From: Rhytidiadelphus loreus
Taxonomy: Eukaryota; Streptophyta; Bryopsida; Hypnales; Hylocomiaceae
Reading direction: 5' to 3'
Length of the DNA: 64,000 nucleotides
NCBI GenBank assembly: GCA_947034895.1
Contig: OX344763.1
Span: 29,759,025-29,823,024 of the forward strand
A program made the position numbers and the translations under genes. Position 1 is the stretch's first letter. The number at the start of each line of letters is the position of its first letter. Positions 12,205-23,840 of this stretch are shown piece by piece. The notes beneath the pieces are model-generated. The model searched no databases and was not told where the DNA came from. It saw only the letters and a program-made list of their open reading frames with translations.

Positions 12205-12606
12205 CTAATTCTGGAGAACAATAACTACTGATACTAAGCAAAATCTGGAGAATCTTAGATGTGAGTGTTGTGAAAGATGTAAAACTTCTTCAAAATATGC
12301 AATGTAGCAATATCTTAACCCCATTGCAAGGTACATGTAGCTATCAATGCCCTTAATAGGAAAGTTAGAAAATATACCTCCAACAGTGGGTTCAATGAGG
12401 GCCAAAAGAGATGCTCGCACAACATCATCGTCATCATCAACAAATAGCTCATCCCGAAACTCTGTGGTTTCTCGTGCCAACTTGTAAATGATCTTCCCCT
12501 TCAGAGCGGGGTCTTCGACCATTGACTTCAATCTTTCGCACCAGTCCATGCTTTCCTTCAGCGATTGCCAACGTCGCCACCTCACCCCAAACCCTAGAAA
12601 CAACAA
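12205..12606 (-). CDS. unidentified exon-like ORF
   Basis: The best coding-like part, about 12570-12380, reads as an amphipathic acidic segment (CERLKSMVEDPALKGK, ARETTEFRDELF, then VDDDDDVVRASLLALIEPT). It ends at a good donor (GAG|GTATAT) near 12380. Downstream codons in the same frame look like intron. The charge pattern suggests a helical cytosolic protein, but I do not recognise the family. It lies just downstream of the GNAT-like relic on the same strand and could be an exon of the same dead locus or of another gene. Confidence 0.3.
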   Translation of the reverse strand: MLFLGFGVRWRRWQSLKESMDWCERLKSMVEDPALKGKIIYKLARETTEFRDELFVDDDDDVVRASLLALIEPTVGGIFSNFPIKGIDSYMYLAMGLRYCYIAYFEEVLHLSQHSHLRFSRFCLVSVVIVLQN

Positions 12607-12689
12607 TTCGGAAACTCCAACCCCAAACCCTCACCTGCATCAAGAAATCTCTACTCCGCCCCTCCAACCCCAAACGATGGTCTCTCAAC

Positions 12690-12792
12690 CTATAAGCATG
12701 TGTGCGAGAGCTCCTTAAACTCCGCTAGCTCCTGAATCAGCTTCGCAATCGCCGGCACGTCCGCCCGCGTCTCCAACCTTAGTCACCCTCAT
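12690..12792 (-). pseudogene. GNAT N-acetyltransferase N-terminus relic
   Basis: The fragment starts with ATG (12792-12790). After a one-base frame slip it reads RADVPAIAKLIQELAEFKEL, followed by SHTC and an in-frame TAG at 12692-12690. The RxDVPxIxxLIxELAxFExL pattern is the usual start of GNAT acetyltransferases of the plant NATA or diamine-acetyltransferase kind. The acetyl-CoA site (RxxGxG/A) is not found nearby, so only the first strand and helix survive. Confidence 0.45.
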
Positions 12793-13457
12793 TGTCCCTT
12801 CTATTGCACCAAAACACTGAGCCAATCCACCAACTATAAACACCCCATTACAAACTATAAGCAACCCTAAGCATCCATAATAAAACGCTATGCAAAATAC
12901 TACCCAAACCCTTTGCAAATCCTACGCAAACCTTAGACTAACCAAAGCATGTTTGAACAAATTTCACGGTGGCTACGAAAATAACTTTTTATAAACACTA
13001 AAACACTAACCAAATCACTACACTTGCAAAGTAAACCCTATTCAATTTTTTTTGATACTGTAAACAAAATCCCTGAAATGCGCAAAGCTGCAAATTAAGC
13101 CTTCATAAAACCTAATTGTGAACTCTAACCACACTCCCTAAACCTCAAAATCTGCAAATGAAAGAACACACTACCTAATCTTTATCCCCAAACCTTCAAA
13201 TGAAACAATAAGCTGCCATATCTCAAAACCTTGACCTAAATCCTTTAATCTGGATAAACACAAATCTAACAACAAGCAAAACTAGACAGTTTGGAAGTAA
13301 ATTCTTTGTTACAATTTGGAACAATAGAAGCCAATCCATATGGAAGATTAATTTTTTGTTGCAATCTGGAAGTTAATATTCCTGAACTTCTAAATCTTTG
13401 TTTGGCAAGTTTAAGTTTAGGGTCTAATAATGAAATATTCAAAACCTTTGAAATCAT
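12793..13457. other. no recognisable gene
   Basis: AT-rich flank between the GNAT relic and the TTAA element at 13462. It is rich in AAACCCTA/CCTAAACC-like strings. No coding signal seen. Confidence 0.3.
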
Positions 13458-13461
13458 TTAA

Positions 13462-14380
13462 CCCCTAAAGTCCCAAGGCCGTTTTTCTATCCAAAACCAC
13501 TCAAAACTGCCATTTCTACTGCATTTGTCCAAAAAAACAAAAAAATACTTTTTTGGATTAGAACCGTAGGATCTTGAACTTTACTTGTTTGAGATTATGT
13601 GGTACAAATTTCATGAAGTTTGACCATACATATTGAGAGATAGGAGCATTCAAAGTTGAAAAAACAAGTTTTCTTGAACACTAGACTGCAATTTTAGATG
13701 ACTTTGATTGCTAATTGTGAAAAAAATGTGCACTATGGAATTTGAATTTAAAATTTATTGTGTTGAAGAATTGAGTTGGGAGTCTAGGAAAAAAAATTCA
13801 AAAAATAACAACTTGATTTTTGTACTTCAAAAAATTGTCAAGTAGAAGTAGGTCCAGATTGAAAGAAAAACTAAATTGTTAATAGCTCTTACATGGGATT
13901 GAAATACAATAATCCCAATGGTGAGATTGTTCTAGCAAGAAAACTTAACCTTTTCAAAAAAAAATTTGAAAAAATTTGAAAATTGCATTTTGAAATGAAT
14001 CCTATAAGTTGTTTTTTCAAAAAGATGCTTAGATTGCCCAAAAAATAAGATTGTTGATAACTTTCACATCACTAATCAAAATAAAATGAATCAAAGCTTC
14101 AGATGTAGACAAAAAAAAAATTCTTTGAGAAAAAAAATTTAGAAAAATTATTTTGAATTTTTGCAATATTTTTTATGTTGTCCGCCGAGTTCAGTTCTAG
14201 GCTTTTTGTGGTATAACTTTGGCTTCCGGGCACTAATTGAAATAAAAATTATATTCCCACAAAGCTTATCAAATTTTCTATCTTCAAAAAAAGTTTCCAA
14301 AAATTAGGGTAAAATTTCAGCCCATAGGAATCTGCCCAAATTCCAAATTGTCCCCTGAGGGGACAATGGGACTTCAAGGG
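13462..14380. mobile_element. 919-bp TTAA-flanked element (CCCCTAAAG family)
   Basis: TTAA lies at 13458-13461 and 14381-14384. The left terminus is CCCCTAAAGTCCCAAGG. The right terminus, reverse-complemented, is CCCTTGAAGTCCCATTG, followed by the small palindrome GTCCCCTCAGGGGAC. The interior is homologous to the elements at 7551, 34617 and 44181. It is non-coding and very A/T rich. Confidence 0.65.
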
Positions 14381-15180
14381 TTAACGAAGTTTTTTATTTT
14401 TATTTTTCAGAGATGAAAGGATATGTCTTCTTCACTTTACAAATTTTTTAGATTTTTTTGTGAAAATTTGTTTTTTTGAGAATTAATGATGAAAAAGAGA
14501 ATAAAAATCATAACAAATAGAAAATTTTCTCAAAAAATCTGAAAATTTCACCTTGTATGTATATTATAGTGAAGAACATCATACTATAAATTCAATTTCT
14601 GTGTCATTCTAAAATTAGAATTTAGTAGACTTTGAAAATGCACCAAATGTTCAATATGCAATAAAATATTTAATTTTAGGAATTTTTTCAAAATTCAAAT
14701 TGGAGTAGAAACTAGAGTAGATGACCTTCATTTCATTAGTTGGACTCAAACTCAAAAAATATCATTTTTATGGAGAAATTTCAGATTTAGAACAAGATGC
14801 AACAACTTTCCAAAATACACTAAAACTCTCTCCACATCGATGGATTGTCATCCATATGCCACAAAATGGCGCTAGAGGCATTTCAAGGTCAAGGTAGAAA
14901 GCGATACTTTAATCCCTAAAGTCCCAAGGCATTTTAGGGTAAAAAACATCGTTGTTTTTGAAATGTTTTAGGTCTAAATGTCACTAAGGTAAATAAATTT
15001 CAATTGTACAATCTTATAGTGTACATGTTGAAGATGACATGAAACAAATTTGGAGTCATTTGGTCACATAGATTGCAAGATTATGATGTTTTAGTGTTGA
15101 AAAAGGATGTTGAAATTTTCCTAAAAATACATTATTTTAGAAGTCAATTTTAATTTCTAAACCTACAAAGTGCTTCAACA

Positions 15181-15440
15181 CTTCAAACTACAAAGTGCTT
15201 CAAAACCAACATACAAATACATTGGTGAAGGAAAATATCAGCGAAGCACTTCAAACTACAAAGTGCTTCAAAACCAACATACAAATACATTGGTGAAGGA
15301 AAATATCAGTGAAGCACTTCAAACTACAAAGTGCTTCAAAACCAACATACAAATACATTGGTGAAGGAAAATATCAGCGAAGCACTTCAAACTACAAAGT
15401 GCTTCAAAACCAACATACAAATACATTGGTGAAGGAAAAG
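15181..15440. repeat. 68-bp tandem repeat, ~3.9 copies
   Basis: The unit begins CTTCAAACTACAAAGTGC and starts at 15181, 15249, 15317 and 15385. The copies are nearly identical. The period is not divisible by three, so the three frames rotate and the apparent repetitive ORFs through it are artefacts. Confidence 0.9.
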
Positions 15441-16099
15441 ATCATTCAGTTGACTCAATGTGCTTGCAAAATAGATGAAATGTCAAAAAGTAGTTATAGA
15501 AAACACATCTATTGCTGAACCTCCTTTTACTAAATTGCTTTTTTGTCACTCATACCTTCTTAGATTGATATGAAATTTTGGCCACACAAATTAGACTAAT
15601 GTGTGCAACTTTTCCAAAAAAACCCATTGGAAACAAACACTTTATGAAGAAGAAATAAGCCACCGAAGTTCAATGTAATCCAAAAATGTCTACATTTTGA
15701 ACTTTCAATTGCTCCCAAAGATTCAAAACAACTTGGATCAACATGAAAATTTTACCAAAATAACTAGACTTCAAGGAGAACAAAATCTAGCAAATTTTAT
15801 TGAAAATGAACATTGGATGAAGGAGATGCAGGCCCCCAAAGTTATAGTCATGAAATGCAGTTTGGTGAACTCAAATTGAACCTGTGATTTTGGATTGATC
15901 TAAAAATTGGTACTCAAATTGAACTTGTGATTTTGGATTGATCTAAAAATTTTACCACACAAATAAGGAGAGAGTGTGCAACTTTTCTTACAAGTTTTCT
16001 TGGATTTGAACATTGGATGCAAAAGTTACAAAAATTTGAACTCGACCTTCAAGGTAGTCTACTCTAAAAGCAATTGGCTTCTTGGAACTGATCCTATAG

Positions 16100-17308
16100 G
16101 AAGTATTGATCCTATAGGAGGTATTGAATGGAGACAACATGGTTCTAAAATGGACCTCTTCAATCATTGGAAAAATCAAGAAAGAAAAGTATTATTTATT
16201 GCAAGAGCCAATCATTGGCCTTGATTTCCTCAAATCACTTTAGAAGTTGCTAGTGGACGATTTTTGAAAGACCTAAAGTCACAAATAGAGGAAGTATTGA
16301 TCCTATAGGAGGTATTGAATGGAGACGACATGGTTCTAAAATGGACCTCTTCAATCATTGGAAAAATCAAGAAAGAAAAGTATTATTTATTGCAAGAGCC
16401 AATCATTGGCCTTGATTTCCTCAAATCACTTTAGAAGTTGCTAGTGGACGATTTTTGAAAGACCTAAAGTCACAAATAGAGGAAGTATTGATCCTATAGG
16501 AGGTATTGAATGGAGACGACATGGTTCTAAAATGGACCTCTTCAATCATTGGAAAAATCAAGAAAGAAAAGTATTATTTATTGCAAGAGCCAATCATTGG
16601 CCTTGATTTCCTCAAATCACTTTAGAAGTTGCTAGTGGACAATTTTTGAAAGACCTAAAGTCACAAATAGAGGAAGTATTGATCCTATAGGAGGTATTGA
16701 ATGGAGACGACATGGTTCTAAAATGGACCTCTTCAATCATTGGAAAAATCAAGAAAGAAAAGTATTATTTATTGCAAGAGCCAATCATTGGCCTTGATTT
16801 CCTCAAATCACTTTAGAAGTTGCTAGTGGACGATTTTTGAAAGACCTAAAGTCACAAATAGAGGAAGTATTGATCCTATAGGAGGTATTGAATGGAGACG
16901 ACATGGTTCTAAAATGGATCTCTTCAATCATTGGAAAAATCAAGAAAGAAAAGTATTATTTATTGCAAGAGCCAATCATTGGCCTTGATTTCCTCAAATC
17001 ACTTTAGAAGTTGCTAGTGGACGATTTTTGAAAGACCTAAAGTCACAAATAGAAGAAGTATTGATCCTATAGGAGGTAGTGGACGATTTTTGAAAGACCT
17101 AAAGTCACAAATAGAAGAAGTATTGATCCTATAGGAGGTATTGAATGGAGACAACATGGTTCTAAAATGGACCTCTTCAATCATTGGAAAAATCAAGAAA
17201 GAAAAGTATTATTTATTGCAAGAGCCAATCATTGGCCTTGATTTCTTCAAATCACTTTAGAAGTTGCTAGTGGACGATTTTTGAAAGACCTAAAGTCACA
17301 AATAGGTG
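16100..17308. repeat. 191-bp tandem repeat, six units plus one truncated
   Basis: Units begin GAAGTATTGATCCTATAGG at 16100, 16291, 16482, 16673 and 16864, then a 63-bp truncated unit at 17055 and a last unit at 17118. Neighbouring units differ at only a few bases (for example GACGACATGG versus GACAACATGG), which implies recent amplification or gene conversion. No ORF spans the array. Confidence 0.95.
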
Positions 17309-17580
17309 CCTGTAGCAAAAAACTTTGAAAATTCATAAATAATTTAGAATTGCTTCCAAAAATATGAAACCACTTGTATTACATTTGGCATCTATTTTTC
17401 TTTCTTTGAAAAATGTGCTCATAATATTTCTATTCATGCAAACGTATGAAAAAGGCAGACCAACCTTTAAATGGTTGCTTTATAAGCATACTACCTTAAA
17501 CTATAAAGTTGTTTTGCGGCCTCTAGGGCAATTAGGAGTTAAAGGTTGTTGCTAGGTTGTCAAGACGTCAAGACCTTTGG

Positions 17581-17603
17581 TTTAGGGTTTAGGGTTTAGG
17601 GTT
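17581..17603. repeat. interstitial telomere-type repeat (TTTAGGG)3
   Basis: Three perfect tandem copies of the plant telomere unit TTTAGGG are followed by TTA. They lie just outside the TTAA element that ends at 17538. Confidence 0.85.
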
Positions 17604-18004
17604 ACAAGGATGTCCTATTGTAGCTTTTGTAACTTATTGTGTGTTAAGCTTTTGTATCACTTGTCTTTATTAAAGGTTGTAGGAATGTGATAGGGATCCC
17701 AAAAGCCATAGCGTTTTCAAAAAATTTAAGTTTTGAAAAATTAATATTTTAGGGTTTGGAACCCCAAACCCCGTTTAAACCCTCTTTAAACCCTCGTGAG
17801 ACATCAACAACCTGCATTGGATATTAATTAGCGAGGTTCAAATATGATAATACAGGGCGAGAGGGGATAACATGAACTGCAATCAAGAGGACAATCTCCA
17901 ATCATTGTATTGCGATTGAGAACATACGAGAATTAACTATTAAAACTGGCCAAAAGGATCTGAACAAGGGACCCTTGATCAGTACCAATACAGTGTGCAA
18001 GAAC
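17604..18004. other. no gene seen
   Basis: AT-rich flank with AAACCCC/CCCTTTAAACCC-like strings at about 17760-17800. It lies between the telomere-like tract and the SPL relic, and the remaining C-terminal exons expected of an SPL gene are absent. Confidence 0.3.
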
Positions 18005-20480
18005 TCAATGAGATATGCATAAAGAAACCCACTTTGTATTTGCTTGTCGCAAGTTGCGTCCAGGTATGGTTAGCATACAACCAGTGCCAGCCCGGAAACA
18101 TACAGGCTCAACAGACTGCAGGACCGGCATGTAGGGTATATAGTCTTCTTTCCCGCCGCTTCTGTTCAACGTCTTCCCTGTTCCCCAAAGCAACAATCTT
18201 AGCTGAAGATATGCACCAAAATACATACAAGTTTGCAAAACGACTATCAACAACTCAACTGTAATGAGTTCAGAGAGAAACTTGCCATTTTCAAAGTGTA
18301 AGGTCCGTCGACCAAGTTTGGCCTTAAAATAACCTTTTTCCCAGAAGCCTGATTTATTCAGTGGACTGCAGACAGGCTTCAAAATGGCACCTTCCCAGTC
18401 TGCATTCAGCTGCCAAAACCAAAAACCAGTACATTAATTCCGTAACTAATATGGTGATGAGGACTCCAGAAGTAGTCAATCTGAAGAATGAGATTTCTCA
18501 GAAACAGCACATATAAATAAAAGCATGAAGAAAGATCCACGTCCATTACCTCTTCCCACATAAAATGTGACATGGAAATAAAAAAGGGTGATGATGGTGC
18601 AACCAGAGCGTATATACCCTTTTAGATCCACAGGCATATTTGATAACCACTCCAAAATCTGCAGTAGCATAAGCCACGTGTCCAAATTAAGTTGACGTTA
18701 GATAACTAGAATAGCTCATCATTCTAAGCAATCGTACTAACTGATCCTATAGAAATTTCAAAATATCATGTAAGTATTGAAAATCGCACCTCTTGCCTTA
18801 AATTTCGAGGAAAGTCCCCTGGGTTCCAGTCATATAGCTTGAAGGAGATTGGGCCAGTTGGGCACTGACAAACAGAAACCTCTTAGTGTCATACAAACTA
18901 GTATCAACTCCTGAGAAGAAAAAATCAACAAGTAAAAGGATTTATCATGGATTTTGAGAAGATAATGAACCTCACTACAACATAGACTGACTACAAAGAT
19001 GTCGAAGCAGTAAAACGACCTTGAGTATGACTGAAAGAAAACATATAGCTATACAGCTACGCAGTCGGACTCAGTATGCAGTCGGCTTGTCGAACCTTGC
19101 AGTGGCACGAGATGCCGACTCGAAACCATGCGAAGGTAAGCTCTCATTACCGTTTGGAGATTCCTCCAACAACAATGCTAGCAAAGAATCTTCATCAACT
19201 CCACTTTTATGTCCGTTAAAAACATCGCCAGGCTTTTCTGTGGAGTTCCACAGTAAAGTAGGCTCAGCAGGAACAGGAACATTGGGGAGTCAGGCACGTC
19301 AAAGTCCTGGGTCGATGGTGCAGAAAGCGCTTCCTGTGCTCCTGCAATAGACCAGACGCTATGGTATATTTAAGAGGTAAGAAGGTGTGATAAAAAATTA
19401 TATCATTGAAAGCAAATCCCAACACACGATTCGGTGAATATATCACTATTCAGCATCCTGGATCTAAAAAAAATAACAATAGGACCCCTATAAATCAACG
19501 AGGGGTCTTTGTTTGCTGAAGCAATATGTACTTGACTTCTAAAGGCTAACTGACACCTGAGAATCCATCTTGAAGACAAACTGTCTTCAGGTAAGTTTCG
19601 AGAGGGACGTAAACCGAGAAGAAGCCAGAAGGGGAAAAGATGGAAGGACCGAATATGGGAGTACAGAATGTGAAGGGCCCCGAGCAAGTTAAAGCAATCA
19701 GACACATAAGAATAATTAGAAAATGATTATGACGCCGACATGGCAGATAAATGGTTGGCTTTCTTGGAACTATTTAAAAAAAGAGGAATTCCTTACCATC
19801 AGATTTTGATTCAGAAGCGTCGACTATGCCAACAGACAGGATCTGCGTGCCGTCTGTTGTATCAGATTGTTCAACAGGAGAAGAGGCCTCTTTAGAAACC
19901 TGCACGACAACATTTTGCTCCACCCCCGCCAGCGCTTTGCTTTCAACTGCAGAATTTTCGTCTCCATTCATCTTCCCCTCCCCTTGAAACAGAACAGATG
20001 AAACAACGAAAACATCAGATGCTATCCTCAAGATAAGCACTATCTTTGGGATGTTCAAGCTTCCAACTATATAAGTAACCAATACAGGAATCCGTATTAT
20101 TACTGAGATCTTGTATTTGGATTACATACAGTCATTCGTATGTAGAAAATGAAACAAATCTAACACCTCAAAATTGCACTGATGACGATTCACAGCAATA
20201 TTCTCGAAGACTACGAAGACTCGGCCAGAAGCGTCCGCTACACAAAGAACTGATATGACACAAGAACGTAGCTAAATTGATCCAAATGCAATACGATAGA
20301 TGAACAAAATCACAATAAATAGAAACGGTATACAAATATGACACACACCATTAATGAGGCTGGCTTTATCAGTTTCACCAGCTGGAGTGGCAGCATCGAT
20401 CTTCTCCAAGGAAACGCTTCCACATGCTGCCGATTGTCCAATGGCAGAAGACTTTCCAAAACTCCTTTTCCAGTTTGTGT
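18005..20480 (-). pseudogene. SBP-box (SPL1/SPL12-clade) transcription factor gene relic, SBP domain missing
   Basis: Exon-like blocks, in sense order: about 20480-20349, 19982-19797, 19341-19096, 18864-18790, 18658-18550 and 18409-18005, all with plausible GT-AG borders. The block at 18864 gives GPISFKLYDWNPGDFPRNLR and runs in phase into ILEWLSNMPVDLKGYIRSGC, the conserved core downstream of the SBP domain in large SPL proteins. Next come a WEE-type strand, GFWEKGYFKAKLGRRTLHFE and an IPT-like strand (LTIPGRNL). Lesions: one extra T in a T-run at about 18580 (removing it restores SMSHFMWEE) and a one-base slip at about 19290. The zinc-binding SBP domain should lie to the right but is replaced by a minisatellite; the ankyrin and membrane C-terminus should lie to the left but is absent. 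Retained introns rule out a processed copy. Confidence 0.7.
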
Positions 20481-20489
20481 TCAGTTTGC

Positions 20490-20995
20490 GGTTTCAAACC
20501 CTCCTCGATCCAGGGTTTAGGAGGGGTTTAGAACCCTCTTCATTTCAAGGGGTAAGAGGGGTTTCAAACCCTCCTTGTTCTTCCTAGGGTTTGGAGGGGA
20601 TTCAAACCCTACTTGTTCCAAGGTTTAAGAGGGGTTACAAACCCTGACTCCTTGTTCCAAGATTTAGGAGGAGTTACAACCCCTCCTTGTTCCAAGGTTT
20701 AGGGGGGTTCAAACCCTTTGTTTTAGGGTTTAGGAGCGGTTTCAAACCCTACTTGTTTTGGGGCTTAGAAGGGTTTCAAACCCCACTTGTTTGAGGGCTT
20801 GGAGGGGTTTCAAAACCCACTTTTTTCAAGGTTTAGGAGGGGTTTAAGAACCTACTTGTTTCAAGGTTTAGGAGGTTTTTAAGAACCTACTTGTTTTAGG
20901 GTCTAGGGGGATTTAGAACCCCACTTGATTTCAGGGTTCAAGAGGGGTTTGGAACCCTACTTGTTTTGAGGTTTTGGAGGGTTTAGAACTCAATT
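20490..20995. repeat. ~35-bp degenerate minisatellite related to the telomere repeat
   Basis: About 14 units of the type GGTTTAGGAGGGGTTTC AAACCCTACTTGTTCCA, spaced 32-39 bases, run from about 20490 to 20995. GGGTTTAG and AAACCCT blocks make each unit partly self-complementary. The array abuts the end of the SPL relic. Confidence 0.8.
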
Positions 20996-22436
20996 TATAT
21001 GACCACACTAACCCATTCCATCTGTAAAGTATGGAGTAAATGGTGCCATACAGGGAGCGTTGTTGCAATGAGAGCAAAACCCTCACCTGATGAATCTGCA
21101 GGTTGCAGCGCATGCTGTGTATATATGTTTTTTCGTATTGTGAGCAACCAAATGTCCAACGTTTAAGGGTTACGTGGTTATTATCATATTATCATATTGT
21201 AAACTGCACTTTTTAATCATAATTGGAAGAACTTTGAAGTCATCGCAATTTGTTGGCATCCAGTGTGGGTTTAATAAATCAAATTCCACACCTTGATCCA
21301 ACAACAGAGGGCCTTGGTATCTCACCCTGGTTCAATGCATGAAATGCATTAAATTCAGGGCCTTTATCCAAGGCCACTGCAAATCCCTCAAAACATTCTC
21401 CAACAAATACGATTAAAAAGTAGAGCCTTTTCTCAAAGCCGAAATACTATTTGCAAAGTTAAAAAACTTGAAACCATGAAAAAATCCATGAAATAGAAAA
21501 ATTTGGCAAAAGCAACAAGGACAATAATTAATTGATGCAAGGATCATGTTCACTAATGTACGACAAATCACCGCCACATTGACGATCGTAAAATTGCATC
21601 GAGGAGCAGCAATCCCAGAACTGCTTTTGTGTATTTCGCCGGAAGGCTACAACTGTGCAGTAGGGGAGGCTATTTCTACGACATCCTATTTCTGTGTGTG
21701 GCTCCGTTGAAATAAATTTGTTTTGAAATGGTGGAATTTTGTATAATTTTTTTTTCCACTGTAGAGTATATGTTGTGACAAGGCGCTTTGTTTAGTGCAA
21801 GATAGAGTGCTACTTTTGTTATTTCTTTGGGCTGAAATTGCTAAGTGAGAGAAGATTAAATTGCATAGTAGCGATTTTCTGTGGCGTACAAAGCAATGTG
21901 AACTTTGGAATTTTTATAAATGCCTGCTAATTGCAGTGAATAACGTCATTCTTGTTGAAGAATGTAAGTATGAACTGAATGAAAGTGGAAACTCTACATT
22001 TTGCAATGAATCTAAGTAAAATTGACCAAAAAACAAAAAGTCATTGGCAAGGGGATTGAACCCTCTGAGACTGCCCAATTTGCAGTGCCAATGTTCTGCA
22101 CACCACAAAACACACAAGACACTTTAGTATGATTAGTAAAAATTACAAACAAGTGAACAATTGTAGCCAACGCCAAGTCGCTCTTCCGCACTCCTGGTCT
22201 CCCACACCTCCAGCGTCCTGCAGATCCAACTTCCAGCAGCCACCGCCCACAACACCATCCATGAGTAAGTGGTCAAGTCGCAACTCGCAACAGTGTGCCC
22301 AATGCACTGTATAAGCTAGAGTGAAGGTTAACTTGAGCTAGAGGGCTTGCTTAACTTCATGAAAACTAAGGAAAAAAAAATTTACTTTTGAGGATACTAC
22401 TCAAAATCTGGTACTGTCGCTACATTACACGTCCCC
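20996..22436. other. no gene; possible TTAA-element terminus at about 21160
   Basis: AAATGTCCAACGTTTAAGGGTTAC at about 21150-21173 resembles a right terminus of the TTAA family with a damaged TTAA. The rest is AT-rich, with an ordinary short ORF at 22129-22314 that I cannot assign. Confidence 0.3.
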
Positions 22437-23455
22437 CTACCGACCAACCTTAACAGCACTTTTCCAAAATTCGACTACTTCCTTGTAAGGAAAATTTTCA
22501 AGTGAAAAATATTTTTGGCCAAACATACGGACAACAAGGGGCAAATGTTTCCCTAGCCTGTTTCTTTAGCAAGATTTTAGAAATTTGAGGGTGGAGAAAC
22601 ACCTCTCATCCTCAACCGAACCAAGAACCAAGCAACAACCAATCTCAGCAACTTTTAAATACTTAGAAATGAGCTTACAGAGATGCCGGGACTGGGACAA
22701 CTTCCGCTAGAGCTTTATCATTGGATTCGTGTGGAAGGGCAGTCCACAAGCTTCTTCAGCATTTGCTCTCATTGTAACCTTAAAAAGGCCGGCCTAGTTG
22801 TCTAGATTAGATGCTGAGAAAATCTCAGGTACTGTATAAGGCTTCCCCATGTCATACAAAGGTTGACCTTTGTTTAGGGTCCTTGTTGTGGAATAAAAGG
22901 ATTTCAGCACCGCCAAATGTTTCGGAAAACTCTCACGGGGGGTGCACTATTCAGGAGGTTCATTGATCACCTGCGAACAAGCCCCTATTATTCAGAGGCT
23001 ATGTAGGTGATTTTTGAGAATTTATAGGGGGCTTAATTTACCTAAATTTCTAAAAGAGGGTTATTTCATGTACCCTATCTTTTAGTATAATTTGTTTGGA
23101 GCTCCAATTTTCTATACCCTATGTTCATTATAAAAATGCTTGAGTTAGATTTGTTCAAAAAACATACCAACATTTCACATGCAAAATTCTTACACCACAA
23201 CCGAAACTAAAGAGTCTAAAATCAAACTATATTCAGAAGAGTCCGAAATCACAGCAAGTAGGCCAAAATTTTTGAAGCAATGAAACCAAAAGTTGTGCCA
23301 AAACTGTGGAGATCAAAACAATGATGGAGAAACAATGTATCATGACAAAACAAAAGCTGTATAGAATGTTCAAGTCCCAAAAAATTTGGTGTGTGTGTTA
23401 ACAAACACATAACACACCATTCATGATTAAAGTCGCAAAACTGAGTATGTACACA

Positions 23456-23840
23456 TAACACCATATTCATTAAAATGAGAGTTTTCCAACAAAATGAGAG
23501 TTTTCCAATGTAATTTAAAGTAAAAACAACCTGAAATAAAAAAGTTTTAAGTCAATTTGATGAAAGGTTTTATGTCAATTTAGCTCAATTCGAGCTAAAT
23601 TGACATAAAACCTTTCATCAAATTGACCTAAAATTGAAAGATTTTGTGTCAATTCAACTTGATTCAAGCTAAATTGACATAAGATCTTTGAGAATTGACC
23701 TAAAATTGAAAGGTTTTGTGTCTATTCAGCTTGATTCGAGTTGAAAACTCTCATTTTAATGAAAATTGGTGATTTAGGTTGAGATCGGGAAGGTTATTTT
23801 GAGAGGTTCTAATTCTCCCATTTTAATGAATATAGTGTTA
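23456..23840. mobile_element. foldback element
   Basis: The outer inverted ends TAACACCATATTCATTAAAA (23456 rightwards) and, from the right end at 23840 read in reverse complement, TAACACTATATTCATTAAAA enclose a perfect central palindrome and further partial copies of its arm. No ORF and no clear target duplication. Confidence 0.55.
23551..23627. repeat. perfect 36-bp inverted repeat with 5-base loop
   Basis: The left arm 23551-23586 (starts GTCAATTTGATGAAAGG) and right arm 23592-23627 are exact reverse complements around AATTC. Diverged extra copies of the arm follow at about 23628-23720. Confidence 0.95.

Larger units (their letters stand above)
14913..17538. mobile_element. 2.6-kb TTAA-flanked element carrying two tandem arrays
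   Basis: TTAA lies at 14909-14912 and 17539-17542. The left end reads TCCCTAAAGTCCCAAGG, nearly identical to that of the element at 13462. The right end, reverse-complemented, reads CTCCTAATTGCCCTAGAGG, which is weaker. Inside are the 68-bp array (15181-15440) and the 191-bp array (16100-17308). No transposase is seen. Confidence 0.45.

Noticed and set aside
15170..15518. Repetitive ORFs through the 68-bp array
   Set aside because: The period is not a multiple of three and the frames are open only because the repeat lacks stops. No protein feature.
22040..22100. tRNA gene suggested by GGGATTGAACCCT
   Set aside because: No acceptor stem or anticodon arm can be drawn around it. No tRNA, rRNA or other RNA gene was recognised in the window, and no CRISPR-like array.
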